A stretch of 64,000 nt of DNA from JBFMCC01 sp037445635 (GCA_037445635.1 JBBIKC010000001.1:186001-250000); one strand, 5' to 3'; positions 51,852 through 60,440 are shown, counted from the first letter of the stretch. Program-made: numbers and translations. The notes: generated by a model not told the origin, from the sequence alone.

Positions 51852-52600
51852 CCATCCTGCTTTCTCTGCAAGGCGTATCGAAACGGTTTGGCGGACTGCA
51901 AGCCCTCACGCGGGTCACCTTCGACCTGCCGGAGGGTCAAATTCTCGGGCTGATCGGCCCCAACGGCGCGGGGAAAACGACCCTCTTCAATGCGATCAAC
52001 GGCGTCTATCCGCCGGAGGAGGGGCGCGTCATTTTCCGCGACAAGGACGTGACGCACGCCAGGCCCTACGACCATGCCCGCATGGGAATGGCGCGCACAC
52101 ATCAGATCGTCCAGCCCTTGAACGAACTCACGGTTCGCGAGAACGTTATGGCTGGCGCGTGCTTCGGACACGAGAATCACACCCTCGGCCGCGCCTCGGA
52201 GATCGCCGCGGAGGTGCTGGAATTCGTCGGGTTGGCGCCGCGCGCCGATCAATTGGCGGGCAGTCTCAACGTCGCGCAGAAGAAGCGCCTGGAAATGGCG
52301 CGGGCGCTGGCGGCGCGTCCGTACCTGCTCCTGCTGGACGAGGTCCTGGCCGGTCTCAATCCCGCCGAAATTGACGGCATGGTGCAGACCGTGTTGAAGA
52401 TTCGCGAACAGGGCGTAACCATCCTGATGATCGAACATGTGATGAAGGCGGTGATGAACGTCTCTGACCGAATCATCGTGCTCGATTACGGCGAGCAGAT
52501 CGCGGAGGGGACTCCGCAGGAGGTGGTTAACGACCCGCGCGTGATCGAAGCCTATCTGGGCGACCCGAGACTCGCCGAAAGTCTGATGGAGGAGGCGTAA
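51848..52600 (+). CDS. livG: Liv-type ABC transporter ATPase LivG
   Basis: This 250-residue nucleotide-binding subunit has Walker A GPNGAGKTT, the LivG-type signature SLNVAQKKRLEMARAL, Walker B LLLLDEVLAGL, and the usual LIEHVMKAVMNVSDRIIVLDYG end. It energises import together with LivF. The start overlaps livM by 4 bp. Confidence 0.94.
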   Translation: MTILLSLQGVSKRFGGLQALTRVTFDLPEGQILGLIGPNGAGKTTLFNAINGVYPPEEGRVIFRDKDVTHARPYDHARMGMARTHQIVQPLNELTVRENVMAGACFGHENHTLGRASEIAAEVLEFVGLAPRADQLAGSLNVAQKKRLEMARALAARPYLLLLDEVLAGLNPAEIDGMVQTVLKIREQGVTILMIEHVMKAVMNVSDRIIVLDYGEQIAEGTPQEVVNDPRVIEAYLGDPRLAESLMEEA

Positions 52601-52601
52601 C

Positions 52602-53312
52602 ATGGCCGTGCTTGAAATCCGCGATCTCGCTTCAGGTTATGGCGAAGTCCAGATTCTGTGGGGCGCCACGCTCTCGCTCGAGGAAAAGAAACTAACCTGC
52701 CTCGTCGGCGGCAACGGCGTGGGCAAAACAAGTATGCTGCGGACCGTGATGGGACTCCTCCGCCCGTGGAGCGGATCGGTCTGGTTCGAGGGCAAAGACG
52801 TCAGCCGCCTGCCCGCTTACACTAAAGCCGAGATGGGACTTACGCTCGTCCCCGAAGGCAGGCAATTATTCACGGATATGACAGTGGAAGAGAATCTCGA
52901 GATGGGCGCCACCAATCGCCGCGCCCGCCCGAAGATGAAACAGAACCTCGAGAAGGTCTACGGCATGTTCCCGCGGCTGAAGGAACGCCGCACCCAGAAG
53001 GCCGGCACATTGAGCGGCGGCGAACAGCAAATGCTGGCGGTGGGACGCGGCATCATGTCTGACCCGGTCGTATTGATGGTGGACGAGCTTTCTCTCGGCC
53101 TCGCCCCGGTGCTGACGCTGTCCCTGTTTCAAAGCATGCGGCAGTTGCGCGATGCAGGCATCACCGTCCTGCTGGTCGAACAGAATGTGCAAATGGCACT
53201 GGCCATCAGCGATTACGGCTACGTGCTTGCGGAAGGCAAAGTGGAAATGGAAGGCCCAGCCAGGCAATTGAGCAAGAACGAGCACATCCGCGCCGCGTAT
53301 CTGGGATTGTAA
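52602..53312 (+). CDS. livF: Liv-type ABC transporter ATPase LivF
   Basis: This 236-residue subunit has Walker A GGNGVGKTS (with Ser where Thr is usual), signature LSGGEQQMLAVGRGIM, Walker B VVLMVDELSLGLAPV and LVEQNVQMALAISDYGYVL. The gene starts 1 bp after livG. It closes the livJ-H-M-G-F operon. Confidence 0.94.
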   Translation: MAVLEIRDLASGYGEVQILWGATLSLEEKKLTCLVGGNGVGKTSMLRTVMGLLRPWSGSVWFEGKDVSRLPAYTKAEMGLTLVPEGRQLFTDMTVEENLEMGATNRRARPKMKQNLEKVYGMFPRLKERRTQKAGTLSGGEQQMLAVGRGIMSDPVVLMVDELSLGLAPVLTLSLFQSMRQLRDAGITVLLVEQNVQMALAISDYGYVLAEGKVEMEGPARQLSKNEHIRAAYLGL

Positions 53313-53392
53313 AGAGTGGAGAGTGACAAATGCCATGTGCACGATTGTGGAATGGTGACATAATACCTCTGGAATGAACCTCTCCACTGGCA

Positions 53393-53398
53393 TATAAT
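53393..53398 (+). promoter_or_regulatory. -10 box of the CBS-ACT gene
   Basis: TATAAT lies 38 nt before the ATG at 53437, and a perfect AAGGAGG lies just upstream of the start. Confidence 0.6.
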
Positions 53399-53436
53399 CC
53401 AGTCAGAAACCCGTCACTTTATACAAGGAGGCACCC

Positions 53437-54075
53437 ATGTTAGTCGGTGAACGAATGTCGCACCCGCCCATCACCATCCCGCCCGAAATGAGCATCCACG
53501 ATGCGCTGGCCCTGTTCAAAAAGGAACGCATCCGCCGCGCCCCGGTCATCAAAGGCGGGAAACTGGTCGGGATCGTTTCTGAAAAAGATCTGCTGAATGC
53601 TTCGCCCTCTCCCGCCACCACCCTGAGCGTGTGGGAGATGAACTACCTGCTCAGCAAACTGACTGTCGCCGAAGTGATGACGAAAGAAGTCATCACAGTG
53701 ACCGAGGATACGCCCATCGAGGAAGCCGCGCGCGTCATGGCCGACAGCAAGATCGGCGGCCTGCCGGTTATGAAAGGAGCGCGCGTCGTCGGCATCATTA
53801 CCGAGACCAACCTGTTCAAGATGTTCCTCGAGTTGATGGGCGCCCGCGAACGAGGCGTGCGCGTCACCGCGCTGATCGAAGACAAGCCCGGTACGCTGGC
53901 GAAAATCACCAAAGCCGTTGCGGACGCAGGCGGCGACTTCATCGCCTTCGGCCAGTTTACCGGCAATGTCGCCGGCACGAAACTGCTGACTTTCAAAGTG
54001 GCTGGTCTGAAGAAGGACGCGGTCAAGAAAGCCATCTGGGATATCGTCAAGGAAGTCTGGGATATCCGCGAGTAG
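53437..54075 (+). CDS. Tandem CBS-domain protein with a C-terminal ACT-like domain
   Basis: This 212-residue protein has two CBS domains, at about residues 1-55 (MLVGERMSHPPITIPPEMSIHDALALF, IVSEKDLL) and 72-130 (VAEVMTKEVITVTEDTPIEEAARVM, GIITETNLF). An ACT-like domain follows from about 138 (VRVTALIEDKPGTLAKITKAVADAG). Such proteins bind adenine nucleotides and possibly amino acids and regulate partners. AcuB-type proteins share this layout. It follows the Liv operon with its own promoter and terminator. Confidence 0.9.
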   Translation: MLVGERMSHPPITIPPEMSIHDALALFKKERIRRAPVIKGGKLVGIVSEKDLLNASPSPATTLSVWEMNYLLSKLTVAEVMTKEVITVTEDTPIEEAARVMADSKIGGLPVMKGARVVGIITETNLFKMFLELMGARERGVRVTALIEDKPGTLAKITKAVADAGGDFIAFGQFTGNVAGTKLLTFKVAGLKKDAVKKAIWDIVKEVWDIRE

Positions 54076-54091
54076 AAAAACAATGCACAGA

Positions 54092-54125
54092 CAAAACCGA
54101 CCCTCAACGGGTCGGTTTTGTTTTT
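54092..54125. terminator. Bidirectional terminator after the CBS-ACT gene
   Basis: CAAAACCGACCC (54092-54103) pairs with GGGTCGGTTTTG (54109-54120), then five T. The last codons of the convergent pseudouridine synthase are encoded inside this stem. Confidence 0.9.
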
Positions 54126-54877
54126 AATTTGGGAGAAAGACGCCGCGAGGCCGGCGGCGGCGATTGTCCGCCCAGAGAGGCAACCTCCTGCGGCGTGAGA
54201 TGACGCCACGCGCGCGGTTTGAGATTCCCCAGCCGCAATGTCCCGATGCGGACGCGCAGGATGCGCACGACGGGCAATCCGAGCTTGGCGCAAATCTCGC
54301 GGATCTGGCGCTTGCGCCCCTCGCCCATGACCACCCGCAGCCACGCGCCTTTTCCGAAGGTTTCGTCCAGGCGCACGTCGGCGGGCGCGGTGCGATAACC
54401 GTCGTCCAGTACGACGCCGCGCCGCCAGGCTCCCAGTTGTTCATTGTCGGGACGGCGGGCAACGAGGACGCGATATTCTTTCTGATGCCCGTAACGCGGA
54501 TGCGTGAGTCGATTCGCCAGTTCGCCGTCGTTGGTCAATAAGACGAGACCTTCGCTCTCAAAATCGAGGCGCCCGACCGGATAGAGATGACCGGGCAGGT
54601 CCACCAGGTCGCGCACGGTTTCACGCTCGTCGCCCGCTTCGCGCTCCACCGTGGACAACACAAAGCGCGGCTTGTGAAGGGCGATATACACCAGCGGTTC
54701 GGGGGCAAGGAGGGGCTTGCCGTCCAATGTGATCTTGTCCACGGACGGGTCGGCTTTCTGGCCAAGGATCGCCAGCTGCCCGTTGACGCGCACCCGCCCC
54801 GCAATGATGAATTCCTCACAGGCGCGGCGCGAGCCGTAGCCCGCGTGAGAAAGGATTTTTTGGAGACGTTCCTGCAT
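54104..54877 (-). CDS. RluB/RsuA-family 23S/16S rRNA pseudouridine synthase
   Basis: This 257-residue protein has an S4 RNA-binding domain (MQERLQKILSHAGYGSRRACEEFI) and the RsuA/RluB catalytic domain with PVGRLDFESEGLVLLTNDGEL, holding the catalytic Asp. RKRQIREICAKLG is the second family signature. The substrate (23S rRNA for RluB or another site for RsuA/RluF) cannot be fixed. The ATG has a -10 box 7 nt upstream, so it may be leaderless. The C-terminal basic tail ends in the terminator stem. Confidence 0.9.
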   Translation of the reverse strand: MQERLQKILSHAGYGSRRACEEFIIAGRVRVNGQLAILGQKADPSVDKITLDGKPLLAPEPLVYIALHKPRFVLSTVEREAGDERETVRDLVDLPGHLYPVGRLDFESEGLVLLTNDGELANRLTHPRYGHQKEYRVLVARRPDNEQLGAWRRGVVLDDGYRTAPADVRLDETFGKGAWLRVVMGEGRKRQIREICAKLGLPVVRILRVRIGTLRLGNLKPRAWRHLTPQEVASLGGQSPPPASRRLSPKLKTKPTR

Positions 54878-54884
54878 GGCAGGG

Positions 54885-54890
54885 ATTATA
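54885..54890 (-). promoter_or_regulatory. -10 box of the pseudouridine synthase gene, leaderless layout
   Basis: TATAAT on the minus strand (54890-54885) ends 7 nt before the ATG at 54877. Confidence 0.6.
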
Positions 54891-55026
54891 ACCAACAAAG
54901 GCGGCAAGACGCGGACGCAGACAATGTTCCAAACCCTCACCACGCTGGGATTGCTATTTTCCCTCAAGAGTAATAGGATTAGGCAACCCGTCGTTCGTTT
55001 AGAAGTGATGAAGAGAGGTGCATCCC

Positions 55027-56388
55027 ATGGACATCAAACGCCTGATCCTTGTCGGCCTGGTCGCGTTATCGTTAGCCTGCAATGCGCTTTCGCGGCGCGC
55101 CGAGACTCCGGCCACGCCGACCGCGCCCCCTACTCCTGTCCTGCTTGAACCTGCATACATTCCTCCGCAATGCGCGAACGCGCCGCTGGCGACCGTCCCG
55201 GCCGCAACCGCGCTTGCGGAGCCAACGCCCGTCCTGCAGGCCAACCCAACCATCGCGGCCGATCTTCAACTGCGTGTCTTCGAGCAGGTAACAGGCATCG
55301 TCGAGGACTCATATGTCGATCCCAACTTCAACGGCGTGGATTGGCCCGCCCTCGTAACCGAATATCGCGGAAAGATCGAAGCCGGTCTCGACACCGAGGC
55401 CTTTTACACAGAAATGCAGGCGCTGATCACGGCACTGGGAGACGATCACTCCCATCTCGAATCGCCCGTCGAGGCGGCGCTCTCGGAAGCGGAACTCAGC
55501 GGCGCAACGGACTTCGTCGGTATCGGCGTACTCGCACTGCCACTCACTGACAAGGGATATGTCACCGTCCTGTCCGTGTTTCCCGATTCCCCGGCCGAGC
55601 ACAGCGGACTCAAACCGCACGACAGCATCCTGAGCGTGGACGGCCTGCCGCTGGTGGAGGGCGAGGAAACATTTATGCAAAGGGTGCGCGGACCGGAGTG
55701 TTCGGCGGCGGTGATCGAAGTGCAATCGCCCGGCCAAGCGCCGCGCGAGATCATGGTTGTGCGTGAGCAGATCACCAGCCCGTTGAGCGTGGACCCGCAA
55801 CTCATCCCCACTTCGGACGGCGCGCGCATCGGCTACATCTTCCTGCCCACATTCTTCGACCGGACAATCCCCGATTCGGTTGCGTCCGCGTTGACGGATT
55901 TCGGTCCCCTCGACGGCCTCATCCTGGACAACCGCATGAACGGCGGAGGTTCCAGTGCGGTGGTTGTGCCCATCCTGTCCTTCTTCACCAGCGGGACGCT
56001 CGGCCATTACGTCAGCCGCGAGGGCTCGCGCCCGCTGACTGTCGAATCAACGCCGATTCACAATTCAGATACGGTGCCGCTGGTGATTCTGGTCGGCGAG
56101 GACACCGTGAGTTATGGCGAGATCTTCTCCGGCGCGCTCCAGGACTCCGGGCGGGCGATGATCGTCGGGCAGACAACCTTGGGGAACGTGGAAACCCTGC
56201 ACGGCTACGACCTCGAGGACGGCTCGCGGCTGTGGCTCGCGAAGGAGACCTTCATTCCCGCCGCGTCGCAGACCGGCTGGGAGGAAACGGGCATTATCCC
56301 GGATGTGGCCGCCTACGCGGACTGGGACACGTTCACGTTCGAGAACGATCCATCCATTGCCGCGGCGCTGGCATTGCTGGGGCATTAA
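55027..56388 (+). CDS. S41-family carboxyl-terminal processing protease, lipoprotein
   Basis: This 453-residue exported protease has a lipoprotein-type signal (LVGLVALSLAC). A Pro/Thr-rich linker is followed by the cap, PDZ and protease parts. The PDZ segment is at about 185-235 (VTVLSVFPDSPAEHSGLKPHDSILSVDGLPL). The S41 core has LILDNRMNGGGSS and TVSYGEIFSGALQDSGRA, which holds the probable nucleophile Ser. It would degrade or trim exported proteins. The ATG has GAGGTG upstream. A GTG three codons earlier is less likely. Confidence 0.88.
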   Translation: MDIKRLILVGLVALSLACNALSRRAETPATPTAPPTPVLLEPAYIPPQCANAPLATVPAATALAEPTPVLQANPTIAADLQLRVFEQVTGIVEDSYVDPNFNGVDWPALVTEYRGKIEAGLDTEAFYTEMQALITALGDDHSHLESPVEAALSEAELSGATDFVGIGVLALPLTDKGYVTVLSVFPDSPAEHSGLKPHDSILSVDGLPLVEGEETFMQRVRGPECSAAVIEVQSPGQAPREIMVVREQITSPLSVDPQLIPTSDGARIGYIFLPTFFDRTIPDSVASALTDFGPLDGLILDNRMNGGGSSAVVVPILSFFTSGTLGHYVSREGSRPLTVESTPIHNSDTVPLVILVGEDTVSYGEIFSGALQDSGRAMIVGQTTLGNVETLHGYDLEDGSRLWLAKETFIPAASQTGWEETGIIPDVAAYADWDTFTFENDPSIAAALALLGH

Positions 56389-56415
56389 TGGGGTAGGCCG
56401 AGATAATCTCGCGAC

Positions 56416-58494
56416 CTACAGCACGCGTTCGCGAAGGAACGGCGTTTCATCGGGATTGACGATCTCGTCGAACTCGCGCGCTGCGAGATGACCCGCGTAC
56501 ACAGCCTGCGCGATGATGTTGGGCGCGTCGGCATCGCCGATGACGCGTAACGATCCCAGCCTGCCGTCATTCAACGCGGGGAGCAGTTCGCGGTACAGGC
56601 TGTCATTCGGGACGCGGTCAGTCACGAGCACGACCGCGTCGGCGGGGAGAGTCGATTCAGTTGAGGTTAGCGCGTGGGTAACGGTGACAGCTTCGGTTGA
56701 GAACGAAGCGATGAGATGATGCGGGAGGAGAGTCACGCCGAGGCGGAGCAGACGCGCGTAGATGCGTTCCTGCTCGAGGGTGAATTGAGTCCAATAAGAG
56801 ACCGTCGGCGCGGGCGTGACCAGAGTCACCGCGCAGCCGTTTTCGGCCAGCAGTTCGGCCAGCACGCCGCCCATGTAGTAGTGATCGTCGTCGTAGATGA
56901 CAACTTCTTGGAGTCCGACGGCTTGCCGTTGGAGATTCAGCGGCGAGCCGCCTGACTCCATAATATCATCGGGCGTGAGAATGGATGGATGCTCACCGGG
57001 AATGGGGTTGGCGCGGGCGCGCCCAATTCCATCGCGGCGATAGGTCGCGCCCGTCGCGATGATCACATTCCGAATCCCAGAGTCGAGCACGTCTTGCGCA
57101 GTCATCGGACTGGAAGGAAAGACCGCAACATTTTTCAATTTGCGAATCTGCGTCAAACGCCAGTCCATCACGCGGCGCCACTCGCCCAGTCCGGGCAGTT
57201 GCGATTCGAGATGGACGCGCCCGCCGAGTTCGCGGCGCGCTTCGGTGAGCGTGACGCGGTAGCCGCGCTGGCCGAGGGCGCGGGCGGCCTCCAGTCCCGC
57301 GGGTCCGCCGCCGACCACCAAAATCTCTTTCTCACTTTTCCTCGGCGCGATGATCTCGGGATGCCAGCCGCGCCGCCACTCCTCGCCCATGGTCGGGTTT
57401 TGCGTGCAGCGCAGCGGCGCGAAGCGCGTGTCGCCCGTGACGCAGATGTTACAGCCGATGCATTCGCGGATGTCCTCGATGCGGCCCTCTTTAATCTTGT
57501 TCGGCAGGAAGGGATCGGCAATCGAGGGGCGCGCCGCGCCGATCAAATCCATCACGCCGCGTTGGACCGCCGAGAGCATGGCGTCGGGCGAGGTGTATCG
57601 CCCCACGCCCACGACGGGTTTGGTGGTGAGCCGCTTGACGAACGAAACGTACTTTTCCTGAAAGCCTTCTTTTTCAAAACGGGACGTGGCCGAATCGTTG
57701 CTCCAGTCGCTGACGTTGACGTCCCACAGGTCGGGCAGTTCGGCCAGCATCGAGACGATGTCCTGCGCTTCCCCACTTGACTCGAGGCCCGCGTCGCCGA
57801 TTAACTCGTCCACCGCCAATCTGACAACGACCGCGCACGTATCGCCGACCGCGTCTTTCGTGTCCTCGATCAACTCGCGCAAAAATCGGACGCGGTTCCC
57901 CAAAGTCCCGCCGTATTCGTCGGCGCGGTCGTTGTGCTTCGAGAGTAGATGCATGGCCAGCGACATGCCATGCGCGGCGTAGACGTAGATGAGGTCGAAG
58001 CCCGCGCGTTGGGCGCGTAGTGCCGCGGCGCGATGCCACTGGCGCACCTGCCGCAGGTCGTCTTTCGAGGCAGCGCGCGTCTGGCCGGGCTCGTAACCGC
58101 TTCCGCCGGTGATGCCCATCGAGCGCGGACCGAACGCGGCGGCGCGCGAGTACAGGTTAGAGGCATCGTGACTGCTATAGGTCAATTCGATGCCCGCCAG
58201 CGACCCGTGCGCGTGGACCGCGTCCGCGAGCAGGGCCAGCGCGGGGAGGTCGTCGTCGCTCCACAGGCGGCCTTCGATGTAAGGCGTGAGGTCGGTGGTG
58301 TGGTGAATGTCCACTTCCTCGGTGCACACCACGCCCCATCCGCCCTCGGCCTTGACGCCGCGCATGGCCGCGTGCGAGCGCGGCATCCGCCAGCCGAAGC
58401 CGTTGCAATGCGGCACCTGATAGAAGCGGTTCGGCGCAGTCACGGGTCCGATTTGGATGGGTTGGAAGAGGAGGGAGAAGGGGTTTGAGTTCAT
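56416..58494 (-). CDS. Trimethylamine/dimethylamine/histamine-dehydrogenase-like flavoprotein
   Basis: This 692-residue enzyme matches the TMADH/DMADH/histamine dehydrogenase family in the OYE superfamily. Residue Cys30 lies in QVPHCNG, where TMADH carries 6-S-cysteinyl FMN. AEGGWGVVCTEE, YVYAAH and KHNDRADEYGG belong to the FMN barrel. CIGCNIC and a later Cys bind a 4Fe-4S cluster. A Rossmann motif, VVGGGPAGLEAARALG, lies at mid-length. It likely oxidises an amine and passes electrons to an acceptor such as an electron-transfer flavoprotein. Part of the reading frame near 56910-56942 matches the two-hairpin repeat and adds about ten residues. Confidence 0.9.
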   Translation of the reverse strand: MNSNPFSLLFQPIQIGPVTAPNRFYQVPHCNGFGWRMPRSHAAMRGVKAEGGWGVVCTEEVDIHHTTDLTPYIEGRLWSDDDLPALALLADAVHAHGSLAGIELTYSSHDASNLYSRAAAFGPRSMGITGGSGYEPGQTRAASKDDLRQVRQWHRAAALRAQRAGFDLIYVYAAHGMSLAMHLLSKHNDRADEYGGTLGNRVRFLRELIEDTKDAVGDTCAVVVRLAVDELIGDAGLESSGEAQDIVSMLAELPDLWDVNVSDWSNDSATSRFEKEGFQEKYVSFVKRLTTKPVVGVGRYTSPDAMLSAVQRGVMDLIGAARPSIADPFLPNKIKEGRIEDIRECIGCNICVTGDTRFAPLRCTQNPTMGEEWRRGWHPEIIAPRKSEKEILVVGGGPAGLEAARALGQRGYRVTLTEARRELGGRVHLESQLPGLGEWRRVMDWRLTQIRKLKNVAVFPSSPMTAQDVLDSGIRNVIIATGATYRRDGIGRARANPIPGEHPSILTPDDIMESGGSPLNLQRQAVGLQEVVIYDDDHYYMGGVLAELLAENGCAVTLVTPAPTVSYWTQFTLEQERIYARLLRLGVTLLPHHLIASFSTEAVTVTHALTSTESTLPADAVVLVTDRVPNDSLYRELLPALNDGRLGSLRVIGDADAPNIIAQAVYAGHLAAREFDEIVNPDETPFLRERVL
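56910..56934. repeat. Two-hairpin repeat, half copy inside a coding sequence
   Basis: GGAGTCCGACGGCTTGCC and the following bases match the first hairpin of the elements at 8518 and 48275. On the minus strand it is read in frame as part of NLQRQAVGLQ in the flavoprotein, so it may be an in-frame insertion. Confidence 0.6.
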
Positions 58495-58498
58495 GTTG

Positions 58499-58604
58499 TT
58501 GCCTCGTAGGGAGCAGAAGCGTATAATCTCACACAGGGAGTTGTGTGGCCAGTGGTTGTATAATATCCCAAAATGGGCGCTTAGAAAGCCAATGGCTGTA
58601 TAAG
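58499..58604 (+). promoter_or_regulatory. Tandem -10-like boxes upstream of the 58666 gene
   Basis: TTGCCT (58499-58504), 17 bp and TATAAT (58522-58527) form a good promoter. Two more -10-like boxes follow at 58559 (TATAAT) and 58599 (TATAAG), about 37-40 bp apart. The last two lie in an imperfect direct repeat (GGTTGTATAA/GGCTGTATAA). Confidence 0.6.
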
Positions 58605-58665
58605 ACCTAATTGGGCTTCCTCTTTCCAGGCAAAAACGAAATCAGGAAACAAGGGAAAAGAACAA

Positions 58666-59181
58666 ATGGATAATCAGCCTAAAAAACAAACCAGTAAACC
58701 AAAATCATCTCTTTGGAAAAGAATAGTCATTAGTGGATGCAGTGTAATTGCTATGTGCTTATTGTGCGGCTTTGGTATCTTTGCATTTACATTGTGGGGC
58801 GGCGGTGGAGAACCAGCAACACTTGCCGTTGCCGAAAGAGTAGACCAAGAATTCCTCCAAGCCATTCACGATGGACAGATTGCCAAAGCACATTCAATGC
58901 TTTCTGAGAAATTTGTTCCTCAAATATCTGAAGAGCAATTTGCCGAATTAATTCAGAAAGATGAGAAGATCTTCTCAACATACAAAGGTTTTAATGTCTG
59001 TGATTGGGGATTCTTTATCAGTGATGGACGCGTGATAACGTCAAGCGGGTTACTCTATTACGAAGGCGGAGTAATTGTCGTTGAAATATCCTTACACAAG
59101 GATTCTGATTCGGTTTGGCGAATTCAAGGTCTTAGGTTTAGGTCTGATGTTGACCCAAAACCATTTGGCATGTGTAAATGA
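58666..59181 (+). CDS. Hypothetical membrane-anchored protein, AT-richer
   Basis: I do not recognise a named family. This 171-residue protein has a basic N terminus, one transmembrane helix at about residues 20-43 (IVISGCSVIAMCLLCGFGIFAF), and an external domain of about 120 residues. VDQEFLQAIHDGQIAKAHSML and the late WRIQGLRF suggest an NTF2-like fold, as in DUF3887/DUF4878-type proteins. Its base composition is clearly more AT-rich than its neighbours, so it was probably acquired. It lies downstream of three tandem -10-like boxes. Confidence 0.7.
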   Translation: MDNQPKKQTSKPKSSLWKRIVISGCSVIAMCLLCGFGIFAFTLWGGGGEPATLAVAERVDQEFLQAIHDGQIAKAHSMLSEKFVPQISEEQFAELIQKDEKIFSTYKGFNVCDWGFFISDGRVITSSGLLYYEGGVIVVEISLHKDSDSVWRIQGLRFRSDVDPKPFGMCK

Positions 59182-59239
59182 GAATGACAACCCAACACAG
59201 CACGCTAGCACGAACTATTAGCTACAAAGGAGTCTCTTA

Positions 59240-59863
59240 ATGGCTGAAAACGTCCTTGCAAAGTTATTCGAGCACAACAACCGGGCGAACCACCAGATCA
59301 TCCAAGCTTGCTCCACGCTGAGCGATGAGCAACTGGATGCCGAACCCCAGTCCGTCACAAAAGGGAGCATTCGCGCTACCTTGACTCATCTGGTAAGTTC
59401 GCAACACAATTACCTGTCACTGCTGACCCTGCCCGTTGAGGCACGAGTCCGCGTCACGCCCACGGCCGCCGAATGGGAGGGGTCCGCGAGGGCCAGCGGC
59501 GAAGGGTTGCTGTCCCTGGCGAGAGGCGAGAAACCACTGGATACTCGGCTCCAAACCACGGACGGATTCCATGTCGAGCCGTGGGTGGTCATGGTGCAGG
59601 CGATCAATCACGCCACTGAGCACCGCGAGCAGATCAAGAGCATGCTCACGTCACTGGGCGTCACGCCTCCAGATATCGACGGTTGGGATTTTGGAGACGC
59701 GACCAAAGCACTCGTGCCGATGCCAGTTACGAAAACACCTGGGAGGCGTTATTCACGATGTGCGATCTCTTCCGAAGAGTGGCACTTTCCGTTGCGGAGC
59801 ATTTTAGCTTTGACTATCCTCACGGCGACGACCAGAGGGTCAGCGCGCATCTCGAACACGTGA
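59240..59863 (+). CDS. DinB-family protein with a replaced C terminus
   Basis: Residues 1 to about 158 form a DinB-like four-helix protein: LFEHNNRANHQIIQAC, LTHLVSSQHNYLSLL and QAINHATEHREQIKSML with the usual His residues, then DGWDFGDATKAL. Such proteins bind metal and often act as thiol-dependent transferases. Beyond that the frame runs into DNA of another gene and adds about 49 unrelated residues (after VPMPVTK), ending at 59863. DinB relatives normally end near that point. The core is probably functional, but the tail is a junction product. AAGGAG lies upstream of the ATG. Confidence 0.78.
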   Translation: MAENVLAKLFEHNNRANHQIIQACSTLSDEQLDAEPQSVTKGSIRATLTHLVSSQHNYLSLLTLPVEARVRVTPTAAEWEGSARASGEGLLSLARGEKPLDTRLQTTDGFHVEPWVVMVQAINHATEHREQIKSMLTSLGVTPPDIDGWDFGDATKALVPMPVTKTPGRRYSRCAISSEEWHFPLRSILALTILTATTRGSARISNT

Positions 59864-59898
59864 GGTCCTTGCCCAAAGACGCCAGGGAGATGTACTAG
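59713..59898 (+). pseudogene. 3' relic of an aminoglycoside 6-adenylyltransferase (aadK-like) gene
   Basis: In a frame different from that of DinB, the DNA encodes SYENTWEALFTMCDLFRR, then SVAEHFSFDYPHGDD and AHLEHVRSLPKDAREMY. This is the C terminus of ANT(6)/AadK-type adenylyltransferases. The N-terminal two thirds, with the nucleotidyltransferase motif, are absent, so the fragment cannot be active. It overlaps the DinB frame tail. Confidence 0.72.
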
Positions 59899-59942
59899 AA
59901 GTAGCGTTATCTCAGGGGTTTTATATAGAACATATTTTCTGG

Positions 59943-59948
59943 TATAAT
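59943..59948 (+). promoter_or_regulatory. -10 box of the DUF1761 gene
   Basis: TATAAT lies 48 nt before the ATG at 59997, which has AAAGGAGG upstream. No strong -35 is seen. Confidence 0.55.
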
Positions 59949-59996
59949 GCCCCACAGATTGGCGCGTGCCAATCCACATCGCCAAAGGAGGCTCGA

Positions 59997-60422
59997 ATGG
60001 ACTTTAGCAGTATCAATTGGTTGGCCGTTATCGCTTGCGTCATCGTCAGCATGATCAGCGGCTCGCTCTGGTACAACCCGAAGACGTTCTTCCCCGCCTG
60101 GTGGAAGGGCATCGGCAAGGGAGAGAACGAACAGCCCGGCACGAGCAACATGGGCATGACCTGGGCGCTTACCGTGCTCTCCTCATTCGTTCAGGCAGTA
60201 GCCATGTCCCTGATGGTCACCGCCATGGGGAGTCTGTCCGGCGGCGCGACGCTCGCCTCCGGCGCGCTGGCCGGCTTCATGCTCTGGCTCGGCTTCGTCG
60301 CACCTACAAACCTGGTCAACAAACTGTTCGCGGGGCATGGATTGAAAGTCTGGGCCATCGAAGCGGGCAATCACCTCGTCAACTTCGTGCTCTTCGGCGC
60401 CATTCTGGGCGCGTGGCGTTAA
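59997..60422 (+). CDS. DUF1761 membrane protein
   Basis: This 141-residue protein has four hydrophobic helices and the DUF1761 pattern: WLAVIACVIVSMISGSLWYNPKTFFPAWWKG at the start and HGLKVWAIEAGNHLVNFVLFGAIL at the end. The function is unknown. AAAGGAGG lies upstream of the ATG, and a strong hairpin closes the gene. Confidence 0.88.
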   Translation: MDFSSINWLAVIACVIVSMISGSLWYNPKTFFPAWWKGIGKGENEQPGTSNMGMTWALTVLSSFVQAVAMSLMVTAMGSLSGGATLASGALAGFMLWLGFVAPTNLVNKLFAGHGLKVWAIEAGNHLVNFVLFGAILGAWR

Positions 60423-60440
60423 GCGCAAACGCACTCTAAA

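Noticed and set aside
59240..59863. Whole frame as a novel two-domain DinB protein
   Set aside because: The last ~49 codons are out of frame with a recognisable AadK relic, so the tail is a junction artefact rather than a new domain.
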